A stretch of 64,000 nucleotides of DNA from positions 124,001-188,000 of the forward strand of contig NZ_JAMQCO010000005.1 in the NCBI RefSeq assembly GCF_023702225.1, in the 5' to 3' direction. Under the pieces are notes generated by a model that was given only the letters and a program-made list of their open reading frames with translations, ran no database searches and was not told the origin of the DNA. Of this stretch, positions 1-8,863 are shown in pieces. Position 1 is the first letter of the stretch, and every line of letters starts with the position of its first letter. The position numbers were made by a program, and so were the translations under genes. This stretch comes from Aureimonas altamirensis (lineage in GTDB: Bacteria > Pseudomonadota > Alphaproteobacteria > Rhizobiales > Rhizobiaceae).

Positions 1-102
1 GCCCTGATTGCCGGCGTTCTCATTCTCATCATGCCGCGACTGCTGAACTACATCGTGGCATTCTATCTCATCATCGTGGGGCTGACGGGCCTGTTCGGCT
101 GA
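1..102 (+). CDS. DUF3096 family small membrane protein (3' end)
   Basis: The window opens inside this gene. The visible 33 residues read without a break to a TGA at 100-102. They are very hydrophobic, contain the segment LIMPRLLNYIVAFYLIIVG and end in GLTGLFG, which resembles the C-terminus of DUF3096 proteins, very short membrane proteins of unknown function. One membrane-spanning helix is visible. The start and N-terminus lie outside the window. It sits 16 bp upstream of the next gene on the same strand, so the two may be co-transcribed. Confidence 0.6.
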   Translation, partial: ALIAGVLILIMPRLLNYIVAFYLIIVGLTGLFG

Positions 103-118
103 CAGGGAGGCAAGGGAG

Positions 119-1411
119 TTGGCAAGGCAGACGCGCATCCTGATCCTCGGCGGCGGGGCAGGCGGGCTGGAACTGGCGGTGCAGTTGGCGGGCGGCCGGG
201 ATATCGACGTGACCCTGATCGACAGGGTGACGTCGCATCTGTGGAAGCCGCGCCTGCACGAATTCGCGGCCGGTACGGTATCCTCCTCCCTGGCGGAAAT
301 TTCCTTCTACGTCCTCGGCCAGTTGCGCGGCTTCCATTTCGAGCAGGGCAGCGTCATCGGCATCGAGCACGCCATGAAGGCCGTGCGCCTTGCCGCCATC
401 CATGACGATGCCGGCGAGGTCGTGGTGCCGGAACGTCTCCTGACCTATGATTACTGCGTGGTCGCGCTGGGCGGGGTCACGCCCGATTTCAACACGACCG
501 GCGTTGCCGAGAACGCGATTCGGCTGGATGCGGCAAACGATGCGGATGCGTTCCGCAAGCGCTTCATCAACGAAATGATCCGTGCCCGCGCCACGGGTGT
601 TCCCGCCGATGTCGTGATCGTCGGCTCCGGCGCCACGGGAACGGAACTCGCCGCGCATCTGCGCGCCTCGGAGCGCGCCTTCTTCGACTGGAGCAGCAAG
701 GGGCCGGTGCCCCGCGGCCGCAAACTGCTCGACATCACCATCCTGGAGGCCGCGCCCGAGCTGATGCCGGGCGCCGAGACCGCCCTGCGCGAGAAGCTTG
801 TCGAGCGGCTTCGCGGGCTCGACATCAAGACCGTGACCGACGCACGCATCACCGTGGTGGACAAGGACGAGATCCGCACCGCCAAGGGCGAGGCCTGGCC
901 GGTGGACATCTCGGTATGGGCCGCCGGCCTCGTCGGAAACCCGGTACTGCGCAACCTCGGCCGGTTCGATTACGACGACAAGGGGCGAATCGAGGTGGAC
1001 AGCCATCTGCGATCCACCACCGACGATTGCATCTACGTCCTCGGCGACGCCGCGGCCTGCATTCCTGCAGGAGCGGAAAAGCCATTGCCGCCCACCGCGC
1101 AGGCCGCCAGCCAGCAGGCCGCCTACCTTGCCGCGGCGCTGCCGCGCGTGATGCGAAACGAGCCGGTCAGGCCGTTCCGCTTCCAGAACAAGGGGCGGCT
1201 CGTATCGCTTGCCGGGGCTGGAGCGATCGGCATCATAGGACGCCGCAAGCAGGACATACTGATCCACGGCCAGTTCGCCATCGCAGCCTATGACGCGTTG
1301 CAGCGTCAGCATCAGTGGCGCGTCCTCGGCCCGGTGCGCGGCTCGGTCGCCATCCTCGCCGACCTGTTGTCGCCGACGCGCGGGCCGCCGCTCAAGCTGC
1401 ATGGCGGTTGA
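119..1411 (+). CDS. NAD(P)/FAD-dependent oxidoreductase, type II NADH dehydrogenase-like
   Basis: A 430-residue flavoprotein. It likely oxidises NADH and passes electrons to quinone at the inner membrane without pumping protons, as NDH-2 enzymes do. Residues 7-16 form the FAD-binding dinucleotide fold (ILILGGGAGG). A second nucleotide fold at about 164-174 (DVVIVGSGATG) should bind NAD(P)H. YVLGDAA at 306-312 is the conserved C-terminal FAD contact. The length matches NDH-2. The start is TTG, chosen because a GGGAGG purine run lies just upstream and the Rossmann fold begins at once. A related sulfide:quinone oxidoreductase is less likely because no redox-cysteine pattern is evident. It may form a unit with the preceding DUF3096 gene. 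Confidence 0.85.
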   Translation: MARQTRILILGGGAGGLELAVQLAGGRDIDVTLIDRVTSHLWKPRLHEFAAGTVSSSLAEISFYVLGQLRGFHFEQGSVIGIEHAMKAVRLAAIHDDAGEVVVPERLLTYDYCVVALGGVTPDFNTTGVAENAIRLDAANDADAFRKRFINEMIRARATGVPADVVIVGSGATGTELAAHLRASERAFFDWSSKGPVPRGRKLLDITILEAAPELMPGAETALREKLVERLRGLDIKTVTDARITVVDKDEIRTAKGEAWPVDISVWAAGLVGNPVLRNLGRFDYDDKGRIEVDSHLRSTTDDCIYVLGDAAACIPAGAEKPLPPTAQAASQQAAYLAAALPRVMRNEPVRPFRFQNKGRLVSLAGAGAIGIIGRRKQDILIHGQFAIAAYDALQRQHQWRVLGPVRGSVAILADLLSPTRGPPLKLHGG

Positions 1412-1482
1412 CCCGCGATCTGGCTGTTGCAACGCCGACCCGGTCGTGGTGAAAGCTGAGTCGCAAGCGAAGGATTTTTGCG

Positions 1483-2310
1483 ATGAGCGTGACCGCCAAG
1501 CTTCAGGATGTGCCGGACTGCGGCTTTGCCGTCTCAGAGCCCCTGTTCGCCGCCGAGGGCCTGACCTACGCGATCGGGGAGCGGGCCCTTGTCGGACCGC
1601 TCGACCTGACGTTGCCGGCCGGCCGGGTGATCGGGTTGATCGGCCATAACGGCTCCGGCAAATCGACCCTTTTGAAGATGCTGGCCCGGCAGGAGCCGCC
1701 GACGCGCGGCGCGATCCGCTTCGAGGGAAAGGCGTTGAAGGAATGGGGCGAGCGCGCCTTCGCGCGCAAGGTGGCCTACCTGCCGCAATATACGCCGGCC
1801 GCCACGGGGATGCTCGTGCGCGAACTCGTGGCGCTGGGCCGGTATCCCTGGCACGGCGCGCTTGGCCGTTTCGGCGAGGGCGACCGCGCCAAGGTGGAGG
1901 AGGCGATGGCGCTGACCGATATCCAGAGCTTCGCCGATCGGCAGGTGGATACGCTGTCCGGCGGCGAACGCCAGCGTGTCTGGCTGGCCATGCTGGTAGC
2001 TCAGGACGCCGAATGCCTGCTGCTGGACGAGCCGATCTCGGCGCTGGACGTCGCACACCAGATCGAGGTTCTGTCGCTGGTGCATCGCCTTTCGGCGGAG
2101 CGCGGCCTCGGTGTGGTCGTTGTGCTTCACGACGTCAACATGGCGGCACGCTTCTGCGACGAGATCTTGGCGCTGAAGCAAGGAAAGCTGATCGCGCGCG
2201 GTTCGCCCGAGGCGATCATGACGCCGGAAGAGCTGCAACGCATCTACGGCGTAGCGATGGACGTCCTGCCGCAGGGCCCGGGGAAGCGGCCGCTGGCCTT
2301 TCCGGCCTAG
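1483..2310 (+). CDS. ABC transporter ATP-binding protein, iron-siderophore/cobalamin (FecCD) type
   Basis: A 275-residue ATPase subunit. The Walker A motif GHNGSGKST is at 54-62, the ABC signature LSGGERQRV at 158-166, and Walker B with the D-loop (LLLDEPISALD) at 179-189. ALGRYPWHG at about 117-125 is typical of ATPases that serve FecCD-type permeases, such as FhuC and FepC. It should energise uptake of an iron-siderophore complex or a related corrinoid. No permease or binding-protein gene is adjacent, so its partners must be encoded elsewhere. AAGGA about 9 nt before the ATG supports the start. The substrate is not determined; fhuC-like is the nearest description. Confidence 0.82.
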   Translation: MSVTAKLQDVPDCGFAVSEPLFAAEGLTYAIGERALVGPLDLTLPAGRVIGLIGHNGSGKSTLLKMLARQEPPTRGAIRFEGKALKEWGERAFARKVAYLPQYTPAATGMLVRELVALGRYPWHGALGRFGEGDRAKVEEAMALTDIQSFADRQVDTLSGGERQRVWLAMLVAQDAECLLLDEPISALDVAHQIEVLSLVHRLSAERGLGVVVVLHDVNMAARFCDEILALKQGKLIARGSPEAIMTPEELQRIYGVAMDVLPQGPGKRPLAFPA

Positions 2311-2314
2311 AGCG

Positions 2315-2342
2315 TTTCCCGCTCAGCCGAACACACGGGAAA
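2315..2342. other. Inverted repeat after the ABC ATPase gene
   Basis: TTTCCCG (2315-2321) and CGGGAAA (2336-2342) form a perfect 7-bp inverted repeat with a 14-nt loop, just past the stop of the ABC ATPase gene. No T-run follows, so it is a poor intrinsic terminator. It may be part of a short palindromic repeat family. Nothing else is visible between 2311 and 2424. Confidence 0.35.
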
Positions 2343-2424
2343 GATGTAAACGATATACGATATTGAAAATCGTATTGTCGGGTGCTCAAGACCTCACATC
2401 CTGTAGATGTGTGGGAAACCAATT

Positions 2425-2907
2425 ATGCCCGATGTTTTGACCGATCATCTCGACCCGGATGCAGCGGACGTGCCGAGTGAGGGCGTTGCTCACGTCAGCG
2501 CTCCAGCGACCGTGCGATACGGCGGCTTCTGGATCAGGGCGGCCGCTTACGTGATCGACGTCCTCATACTGTCGCCTGTATCTTTCGTGTTGACCTTCCT
2601 TCAGCAGTTCAGCCCGTCCTCGAACTGGCAGGCCGCGGAAACACTCGTCGTGATCACGGCGCTTCTCGCCTACAATATCCTCCTGGTTGCGCGCCCGGCG
2701 CAGGCAACGTGGGGCAAGCAGATTCTGGGACTTCGCATCGTCCGGACCGACGGCAAACCGATCGGCTACCGATTGGCGCTCGGCCGCTTCCTGTCCCGAT
2801 CCATATCCATGTTCTGCTTGCTCATAGGCGTCCTGATGGTTGGCTGGACTCGGGAGAAGCAGGGGCTCCACGACATGATGTGCAGGACGAGAGTCGTCTA
2901 CCGGTAG
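2425..2907 (+). CDS. RDD family membrane protein
   Basis: About 160 residues with the RDD-domain layout: GGFWIRAAAYVIDVLIL near the N-terminus gives the Arg and Asp of the first helix. A second helix follows (VITALLAYNILLVA), then the polar WGKQILGLRIVRTDGKPIG block, then a third helix around SMFCLLIGVLMVGW. The ending REKQGLHDMMCRTRVVYR is typical of the family. RDD proteins sit in the inner membrane and most have no assigned function. An in-frame ATG at 2407 would add six residues; 2425 was chosen for the GGGAAA just upstream. It converges on cobO and has no clear functional link to it. Confidence 0.8.
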   Translation: MPDVLTDHLDPDAADVPSEGVAHVSAPATVRYGGFWIRAAAYVIDVLILSPVSFVLTFLQQFSPSSNWQAAETLVVITALLAYNILLVARPAQATWGKQILGLRIVRTDGKPIGYRLALGRFLSRSISMFCLLIGVLMVGWTREKQGLHDMMCRTRVVYR

Positions 2908-2930
2908 AGTGCGACACGCCATGGGCGGGG

Positions 2931-3572
2931 TCAGTATTCGATACCCTTCTGCGCCTTGATGCCGGCGCGGAAGGGGTGCTTGACCTGCTCCATCTCCGTC
3001 ACCAGGTCGGCGGCTTCGATCAGTTCGTCCTTTGCGTTCCGCCCGGTGATGACGACATGCTTCATGGGCGGCTTCGACGTTCGCAGGAATTCGACCACCT
3101 CCTCCACCGGCAGGTAATCGTAGCGCAGCACGATGTTCAGCTCGTCCAGCACCACCATCTGGTGTTCGGCGTCGGCTATCAGCGCCTTGGCGCGCTCCCA
3201 GGCGGCGCGTGCGGCGGCGATGTCGCGCTGCCGGTCCTGTGTTTCCCAGGTGAAGCCGTCGCCCATGGCGGTGATGGTGACTTCGTCGGCGAAACGCGTC
3301 AGGGCCTGACGCTCGCCCGTTTCCCACTTGCCCTTCACGAACTGCACGATGGCAACCTTCATGCCGTTGCCCAGCGCCCGGAAGACAAGGCCGAACGCCG
3401 CCGTGGACTTGCCCTTGCCCTTGCCGGTGTGGACGATCACGAGGCCCTTTTCCTGCGTCTTGGTGGCGATGATCTTGTCGCGCGCGGCCTTCTTCTTGCG
3501 CATCTTCTCCGCGTGGCGTGCATCCAGCTCGGCATCGCTCATCCCGGCGATCTTCTCATTCTTCACGGTCAT
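2931..3572 (-). CDS. cobO: cob(I)yrinic acid a,c-diamide adenosyltransferase (CobO/BtuR type)
   Basis: A 213-residue cytoplasmic enzyme that transfers the adenosyl group of ATP to the cobalt of cob(I)yrinic acid a,c-diamide and other corrinoids. The P-loop TGKGKGKST lies at about 49-57, in the modified form of the BtuR/CobO family. MVVLDELNIVLRYDYLP and VVITGRNAKDELIEAADLVTE are the conserved blocks near 140-190. The open frame continues upstream, but MTVKNEK is the family N-terminus, and its ATG overlaps the cobN stop by 4 nt (ATGA), which fixes the start. It is the last gene of the riboswitch-led cbtB-cbtA-cobU-cobW-cobN-cobO operon. Confidence 0.95.
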   Translation of the reverse strand: MTVKNEKIAGMSDAELDARHAEKMRKKKAARDKIIATKTQEKGLVIVHTGKGKGKSTAAFGLVFRALGNGMKVAIVQFVKGKWETGERQALTRFADEVTITAMGDGFTWETQDRQRDIAAARAAWERAKALIADAEHQMVVLDELNIVLRYDYLPVEEVVEFLRTSKPPMKHVVITGRNAKDELIEAADLVTEMEQVKHPFRAGIKAQKGIEY

Positions 3573-6500
3573 TGCAGCGTCCCCTTGCGGTCGAGTTCGA
3601 AGCGGGCGGCATTGGAGCGCGGACGCCAGAGGCCCCGCTCCACCGCCTCGGCCAGGCGGTCCACCATTTCGCGGTAGGCGGCCGGGTTGTTGGCGCGCAT
3701 GAAGGCGCTGACGGTCTCGTCGGCCACGAAAGCCGCGTGCACCAGGTCGAAGTGATGGTCGCGCACCGCGCCCGTCGTGGCGGCGAAGGCGAAGAGGTAG
3801 TCCACCGTGGCGGTGATCTCGAAGGCGCCCTTGTAGCCATGGCGCATGACGCCCGATATCCATTTCGGATTGACGACGCGTGCGCGCAGCACGCGGCCGA
3901 TCTCCTCGTCGAGGGTTCGGACGACCGGGCGCTCGGGCCGCGAATGGTCGTTGTGATAGGCATGCGGACGCTTGCCCGTCAGCGTCTCGACCGCCGCACT
4001 CATGCCGCCCTCGAACTGATAGTAATCGTCGGAATCCAGAAGGTCGTGCTCGCGGTTGTCCTGGTTCTGCACCACGGCGTCGACCTGCGACAGCCGCGTT
4101 TCCAGTGCCTGCCTGTCGACCTCGCCTTCGCCGTCCGCGCCATAGGCATAGCCGCCCCAGACGAGAAAGGCTTCCGCGAAGTCTCGCCTGTCGGTCCAGC
4201 CGCCTTCGTCGATCAGCGCCTGCAGGCCCGCGCCATAGGCGCCGGGGCGCGCGCCGAAGACGCGGAAGCCTGCTCGCCGCCGCGCCTCTTCCGGTGTCGA
4301 GCCGCCTTCCACCAGCGCCGCCGCATCATCGCGCATGCGGGCGGCAAGAGGGTTGTCCGCGTCGGGTTCGTCGAGGGCGCCGACCGCGCGCGCGGCGGCA
4401 TCGAACAGGGCGATCTGCTCGGGGAACGCATCTCGGAAAAAGCCGGAAATCCGCAACGTGACATCGACGCGTGGCCGGCCGAGCGCCGCAAGCGGCACGA
4501 TCTCGAAACCTGTGACGCGCCGCGACCCGCCGTCCCAGACGGGCCGCGCGCCGATGAGCGCCAGGGCCTGCGCGATATCGTCGCCGCCGGTGCGCATATT
4601 AGCCGTGCCCCATACCGTCAGGCCGATGGCGCGGAGCCATTCGCCATGATCCTGCAAATGCCGCGTCACCAGCGCCTCGGCGGATTTCCGCCCGAGGGCG
4701 AAAGCCGTCTCGGTGGGGACGGCCCGTGTATCGACTGAATAGAAATTGCGTCCGGTCGGCAGCACGTCCGGCCGCCCGCGCGTCGGCGCGCCGGAGGGGC
4801 CGGGGGCAAGGAAACGGCCGTCCAGCCCGGTCAGAAGGCCGGTCAGTTCCGCTTGTCCACAGCCGTCCACGGCGGGTGCCAGAGTTTCTCGCATGAACGC
4901 CAGAACCGGAGCCGCTGACGGCATGGGGATATCCGCGCCGAGCGTGCCGGCGACAAGCCGGCTGCAAAGCAGCTCCAGCCTTTCGACCGTATCCCCGCAA
5001 CTGCGCCACGGGTCTGTGGACAACCTGTCGAGAAGGTGTGGCCGAGGTCCGGTCCAGGGCGTCGAGAATTCACAGGATAGCGGATCGAAATCCCCAAGCT
5101 CCAGATCCTGCGCCAGCGCGCGCATCAGCGAGGCGTCCTGCGGCCCCGTTCCGCGTGGCAGGCGCAGCATCGCGACGATCAGTTCGTCGCGCAGGCCGCC
5201 TTCCGGCGACCGGCCGAAGATATGGAGCCCATCCCGTATCTGCATCTCCTTCAGGTCGCACAGATAGGCATCGAGCTTTACGAGAGCGGCGTCGGGAAGG
5301 GCTTCGCCCGCGATGCCGGCATCTTCGGCAAGGCCGCTGTCGACGGCCAGTTGCAGGATCTTCGGGCGCAGGGCGTCCGCCCGCCGCCTGTCGCCTTGCT
5401 CGGCCTCGTAATATTCGTCGACCAACCCTTCCAGGTCGCGCAGCACCCCGTAGCTTTCAGCGCGCGCCAAGGGCGGCGTCAGATGATCGACGATCACGGC
5501 GGCGTTGCGCCGCTTGGCCTGAGTGCCTTCGCCCGGGTCGTTGACGATGAATGGGTAGAGATGCGGCATCGGCCCCAGGATCGCGCGTGGTGCGCAGGCT
5601 TCCGAAAGGGCCAGCGCCTTGCCGGGCAGCCATTCGAGATTGCCGTGCTTGCCCATGTGGATGACCGCATCCGCGCAAAAGATCCTTCGCAACCAGGCAT
5701 AGGCAGCGATGTAGTTGTGCGGCGGCGGAAGATCGGGCGCGTGGTAGCTTTCCTTCGGATCGATATTGTAGCCGCGGGCCGGCTGGATGCCGACCACACT
5801 ATTGCCGAACCGCGCGAAGGGCAGGGCGAAGCCCATGCCGGCCAGATGGAAGGGATCGTCCTGGGGCGGGCCCCAGCGCTCGCTCACCGCCTGCCGAAGG
5901 GCCGGCGGCAGCGTCGCGAAAAAGGCGTCATAGTCTTCGAGCGTCAAGGTTTCCCGGATGGCGCGGCCCGCGATGCCGGCGTTGGTGGCGCCGGCAAGCA
6001 GATGCTCCACAAGGCGGTTGCCGTCATGGGGAAGGCCGTCGACCCGATATCCGGCCTGCCGCATGGCCGTCAGCACCGCCATGGCGCCGGCCGGCGTGTC
6101 CAGCCCGACACCGTTGGCGATGCGGCCATCGCGATTGGGATAGTTTGCAAGAAGCATCGCGATGCGGCGCTGCCCCGTCGGCTTGCGCCTCAGGCGCGAC
6201 CATCGGTCGGCCAGGGCGCAGGCGAAGTCGATATTGGCCGCCAGCGGGCGATGGGTGACGACATCCACTTCGCAGACGGGATCCCATGTCGCCGCGCTCT
6301 TGAAGGCGACCGCGCCGGCCAGGACACGCCCGTCGACCTCCGGCAGGGCGATGTTCATGGCAAGGTCGCGGACGCCCAGCCCCCTGTCGGAGCTTGCCCA
6401 CGTCTCTTCGCTGGTGCCGGACAGCACGCACTGGATGACCGGGGCGCCCTGTTCATCGAGCACCGTGGGGCGGTGTGCCTGCCCGGCCGGCGATATTGCG

Positions 6501-7273
6501 AAGCCCGTGCAGTTCAACACGACATCGGGCCGCGAGGCCGAGAAGAGATGGCGCACCGTCTCCTGCGTGACGGCATCCTTGAGGCTGGACACGAATATCG
6601 GAAGGGCGCGCAGGCCGCGGCGCTCCAGCCCCTCGCATAGCGACTCGATCGTCTCCGTCTGGCCGCTTTGCATCAGCGCGCGGTAGAAAATGACGGACGC
6701 CACCGGCGCGTCGGGCGCGGCATACGATATGCGGTCCATGAGGCCGGCTCGCAGCAGGGGGCGCGCATCCGGCGGCCATGCGCCATCGTCGATCACCGCG
6801 CCGCAGGCTTCGACGAAGTGCATGGCGTTGTCTGGGCCGCCTTCCCGCAGATAGGCCGCAAGCCGATCGCAAACGGACGGCGCAACGGTTCCGGCGGCGT
6901 CCAGCGCGGGGTCCGGGCGATCGTCGCCCGGAAGGAAGGTGAGGGCGAAGCCCTTGCGCTGCGCGGCGGCGCGCAATGCATCGACGCCGTAAGGCCAGTA
7001 GCCGATGCCGCCCAGCAGCCGCACGACGACGAGGCGGGCCCGCGACAGGGTCCGCTCCACATAGGTATCGACCGACATGGGATGCGTCAGCCGCATCAGG
7101 TTGGCCAGCCGCAGGCGACCGGGCGCGAGGTGCAACCGACGCGCCGCCGACGACAGGGAAGCAAGCTCCGTATCGGCGGCCGACAGAACGACGATTTCGC
7201 CCGGGGACTGGCCGAGATCGACCGCCTCGGCGGTCTCGGCGAGAGATCCCTTTTCCGCCAGCAGCAGGTGCAT
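3569..7273 (-). CDS. cobN: Aerobic cobaltochelatase subunit CobN
   Basis: A 1234-residue large subunit of the ATP-dependent cobaltochelatase that inserts cobalt into hydrogenobyrinic acid a,c-diamide. The length fits the CobN family (about 1250-1280). Conserved CobN/BchH blocks are present, including HMGKHGNLEWLPGK around residue 535-550 and GRNFYSVDTRAVPTETAF around 840. Its partners CobS and CobT (the AAA+ ATPase pair) are not in the window. CobN is 4 bp from cobW upstream and overlaps cobO by 4 nt downstream, so translation is coupled. Having CobN as well as CbiX (14.6 kb) means both late and early cobalt chelatases are encoded. Confidence 0.96.
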   Translation of the reverse strand: MHLLLAEKGSLAETAEAVDLGQSPGEIVVLSAADTELASLSSAARRLHLAPGRLRLANLMRLTHPMSVDTYVERTLSRARLVVVRLLGGIGYWPYGVDALRAAAQRKGFALTFLPGDDRPDPALDAAGTVAPSVCDRLAAYLREGGPDNAMHFVEACGAVIDDGAWPPDARPLLRAGLMDRISYAAPDAPVASVIFYRALMQSGQTETIESLCEGLERRGLRALPIFVSSLKDAVTQETVRHLFSASRPDVVLNCTGFAISPAGQAHRPTVLDEQGAPVIQCVLSGTSEETWASSDRGLGVRDLAMNIALPEVDGRVLAGAVAFKSAATWDPVCEVDVVTHRPLAANIDFACALADRWSRLRRKPTGQRRIAMLLANYPNRDGRIANGVGLDTPAGAMAVLTAMRQAGYRVDGLPHDGNRLVEHLLAGATNAGIAGRAIRETLTLEDYDAFFATLPPALRQAVSERWGPPQDDPFHLAGMGFALPFARFGNSVVGIQPARGYNIDPKESYHAPDLPPPHNYIAAYAWLRRIFCADAVIHMGKHGNLEWLPGKALALSEACAPRAILGPMPHLYPFIVNDPGEGTQAKRRNAAVIVDHLTPPLARAESYGVLRDLEGLVDEYYEAEQGDRRRADALRPKILQLAVDSGLAEDAGIAGEALPDAALVKLDAYLCDLKEMQIRDGLHIFGRSPEGGLRDELIVAMLRLPRGTGPQDASLMRALAQDLELGDFDPLSCEFSTPWTGPRPHLLDRLSTDPWRSCGDTVERLELLCSRLVAGTLGADIPMPSAAPVLAFMRETLAPAVDGCGQAELTGLLTGLDGRFLAPGPSGAPTRGRPDVLPTGRNFYSVDTRAVPTETAFALGRKSAEALVTRHLQDHGEWLRAIGLTVWGTANMRTGGDDIAQALALIGARPVWDGGSRRVTGFEIVPLAALGRPRVDVTLRISGFFRDAFPEQIALFDAAARAVGALDEPDADNPLAARMRDDAAALVEGGSTPEEARRRAGFRVFGARPGAYGAGLQALIDEGGWTDRRDFAEAFLVWGGYAYGADGEGEVDRQALETRLSQVDAVVQNQDNREHDLLDSDDYYQFEGGMSAAVETLTGKRPHAYHNDHSRPERPVVRTLDEEIGRVLRARVVNPKWISGVMRHGYKGAFEITATVDYLFAFAATTGAVRDHHFDLVHAAFVADETVSAFMRANNPAAYREMVDRLAEAVERGLWRPRSNAARFELDRKGTLQ

Positions 7274-7277
7274 CGGG

Positions 7278-8345
7278 TCAGGCCGCCGCGCGGGTCGTCA
7301 GTTGTTCCAGCCGCGCGGTGATGGCCGTCCGCGCGGCGCCGTCCAGCCTGTCATGCAGGCCGATGACGACAAGGCGCGTTCCCTCGTCCTGTCCGGCCGG
7401 ACGGTCGAAATAGCTGTCGATACGTCTGCCCACCGCCTGAACCTGCAGGCGCATCGGCTTGCCCGCGATGCTGGCAAACCCCTTAAGGCGGAGAATGTCG
7501 TACTCGGCGATGACGGCCTCGAGGGCGTCTTCGAGTGCTTCGCGCGAGGGAACCTTGCCGATATCGACCAGGAAACTGTCGAAATCCTCGTGGTCGTGAT
7601 CGTGCCCGTCGGCATGGTGAATCTCGTGATGCGACCGGCGGCCGGCGATCAGCGCCTCGGTCCCGGCCTGAAGGCCGATCAGCACGTCGGCGGGCAGCTT
7701 GCCGCCTTCCGCGGCCAAGACCGGCAGCTTGCGCCCTGCCTCTGCCTCGACGAGCGCGCGGACGCCGTCCAGCGCCGTGGCGTCCACAAGGTCGGCCTTG
7801 TTGAGAACGACGAGGTCCGCAGCCCGGATCTGGTCCTCGAACAGCTCTTCCAGCGGGTTATCATGGCCGAGGCTGTCGTCGGCGGCACGCTGCGCCGCCA
7901 GGCGGGCCTCGTCATCGGCAAAGCGGCCGGCGGCGACGGCCGCCGTGTCGATTACGGTGACGACACCATCGACCGTCACCTGCTCGCGGATGCCGGGCCA
8001 GTTGAAGGCGGCGACCAGCGGTTGCGGCAGCGCCAGCCCCGATGTCTCGATGACGATGTGATCCGGCTTTTCGGCGCGCTCGAGAAGCTTCGTCATGGTG
8101 GGGATGAAGTCGTCGGCCACGGTGCAGCAGATGCAGCCGTTCGTCAGCTCCACGATATCCTCTTCCCGGCAGGCGCTGCCGGCGCAGGCCCGAAGCACGT
8201 CCCCGTCGACACCCAGATCGCCGAACTCGTTGATGATGAGGGCGATTCTCCTGTCCCCGGCATCGGCGAGGAGGTTGCGGATAAGCGTCGTCTTGCCGGC
8301 GCCGAGGAAGCCGGTGATGACGGTGGCGGGGATCTTGCGGGTCAT
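7278..8345 (-). CDS. cobW: Cobalamin biosynthesis GTPase CobW (G3E family metallochaperone)
   Basis: A 355-residue P-loop GTPase, probably the cobalt chaperone for CobN. The P-loop TGFLGAGKTT is at 11-20, the metal-binding CICC at 71-74 and the guanine-specificity motif NKAD at 182-185. A His/Asp-rich stretch at about 239-252 (HHEIHHADGHDHDHED) should bind metal. The C-terminal CobW domain follows. The frame is open upstream, but MTRKIPATVITGF is the family start and lies 5 bp after the cobU stop. Its place immediately before cobN supports delivery of cobalt to the chelatase. Confidence 0.95.
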   Translation of the reverse strand: MTRKIPATVITGFLGAGKTTLIRNLLADAGDRRIALIINEFGDLGVDGDVLRACAGSACREEDIVELTNGCICCTVADDFIPTMTKLLERAEKPDHIVIETSGLALPQPLVAAFNWPGIREQVTVDGVVTVIDTAAVAAGRFADDEARLAAQRAADDSLGHDNPLEELFEDQIRAADLVVLNKADLVDATALDGVRALVEAEAGRKLPVLAAEGGKLPADVLIGLQAGTEALIAGRRSHHEIHHADGHDHDHEDFDSFLVDIGKVPSREALEDALEAVIAEYDILRLKGFASIAGKPMRLQVQAVGRRIDSYFDRPAGQDEGTRLVVIGLHDRLDGAARTAITARLEQLTTRAAA

Positions 8346-8350
8346 GATGT

Positions 8351-8863
8351 CTATCCTTTCAGTTTCAGCGGCAGCCCGGCGGCAACCAGCCAGGCCTCGT
8401 CGGCGCGTGCCGCGATGGCCTGGTTCATGCGGCCGGAATGATCGCGGAAGGCGCGGGCCAAAGCGTTTTCGGGCACGATCGACAGGCCGACCTCGTTGGA
8501 AACGAGGATGATCGTGCCGTCTGCCGCTTCCAGCATCCGGCCCAGTTCGTCGATGGCGGCGGCGATATCGCCGTCCGCCAGGAGGCAATTGCTGAGCCAA
8601 AGGGTCAGGCAGTCCACCAGAAGCACGCGGTCTTGGCGCGCTTCCGCCCGGATGGCTTGCGTCAGGGCCTGCGGCGCTTCCACGGTGCGCCAGCCCGTGC
8701 CGCGAGAGCGCCGATGCGCATCGATGCGCGCTACCATCTCTGCGTCGAAGGCTTGCCCCGTCGCGATATAGACCTGCTCGAGCCCGGTCGCGTCGGCAAG
8801 CCGCTCGGCGAAGGCGCTCTTGCCGGAGCGCGCTCCGCCGAGCACGAAGACGGTCCGCCTCAC
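8351..8863 (-). CDS. cobU: Bifunctional adenosylcobinamide kinase / adenosylcobinamide-phosphate guanylyltransferase
   Basis: A 170-residue enzyme of the nucleotide-loop assembly (CobU of enterics, CobP of Pseudomonas). It phosphorylates adenosylcobinamide and then adds GMP. The P-loop GGARSGKS is at 9-16. ARIDAHRRSRGTGWRTVEAP is the signature that includes the guanylylated histidine, and VSNEVGLSIVP is the third conserved block. The start is GTG at 8863, chosen because the P-loop of this family lies near the N-terminus and the GTG overlaps the cbtA stop (GTGA). The longer open frame upstream is a cbtA shadow. Confidence 0.93.
   Translation of the reverse strand: MRRTVFVLGGARSGKSAFAERLADATGLEQVYIATGQAFDAEMVARIDAHRRSRGTGWRTVEAPQALTQAIRAEARQDRVLLVDCLTLWLSNCLLADGDIAAAIDELGRMLEAADGTIILVSNEVGLSIVPENALARAFRDHSGRMNQAIAARADEAWLVAAGLPLKLKG

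Noticed and set aside
71-2056. Long minus-strand open frame (661 codons) opposite the NDH-2-like and ABC ATPase genes
   Set aside because: Its protein is Arg/Pro/Ala-rich without domains, and it lies antisense to two genes with clear motifs. It is a high-GC shadow.
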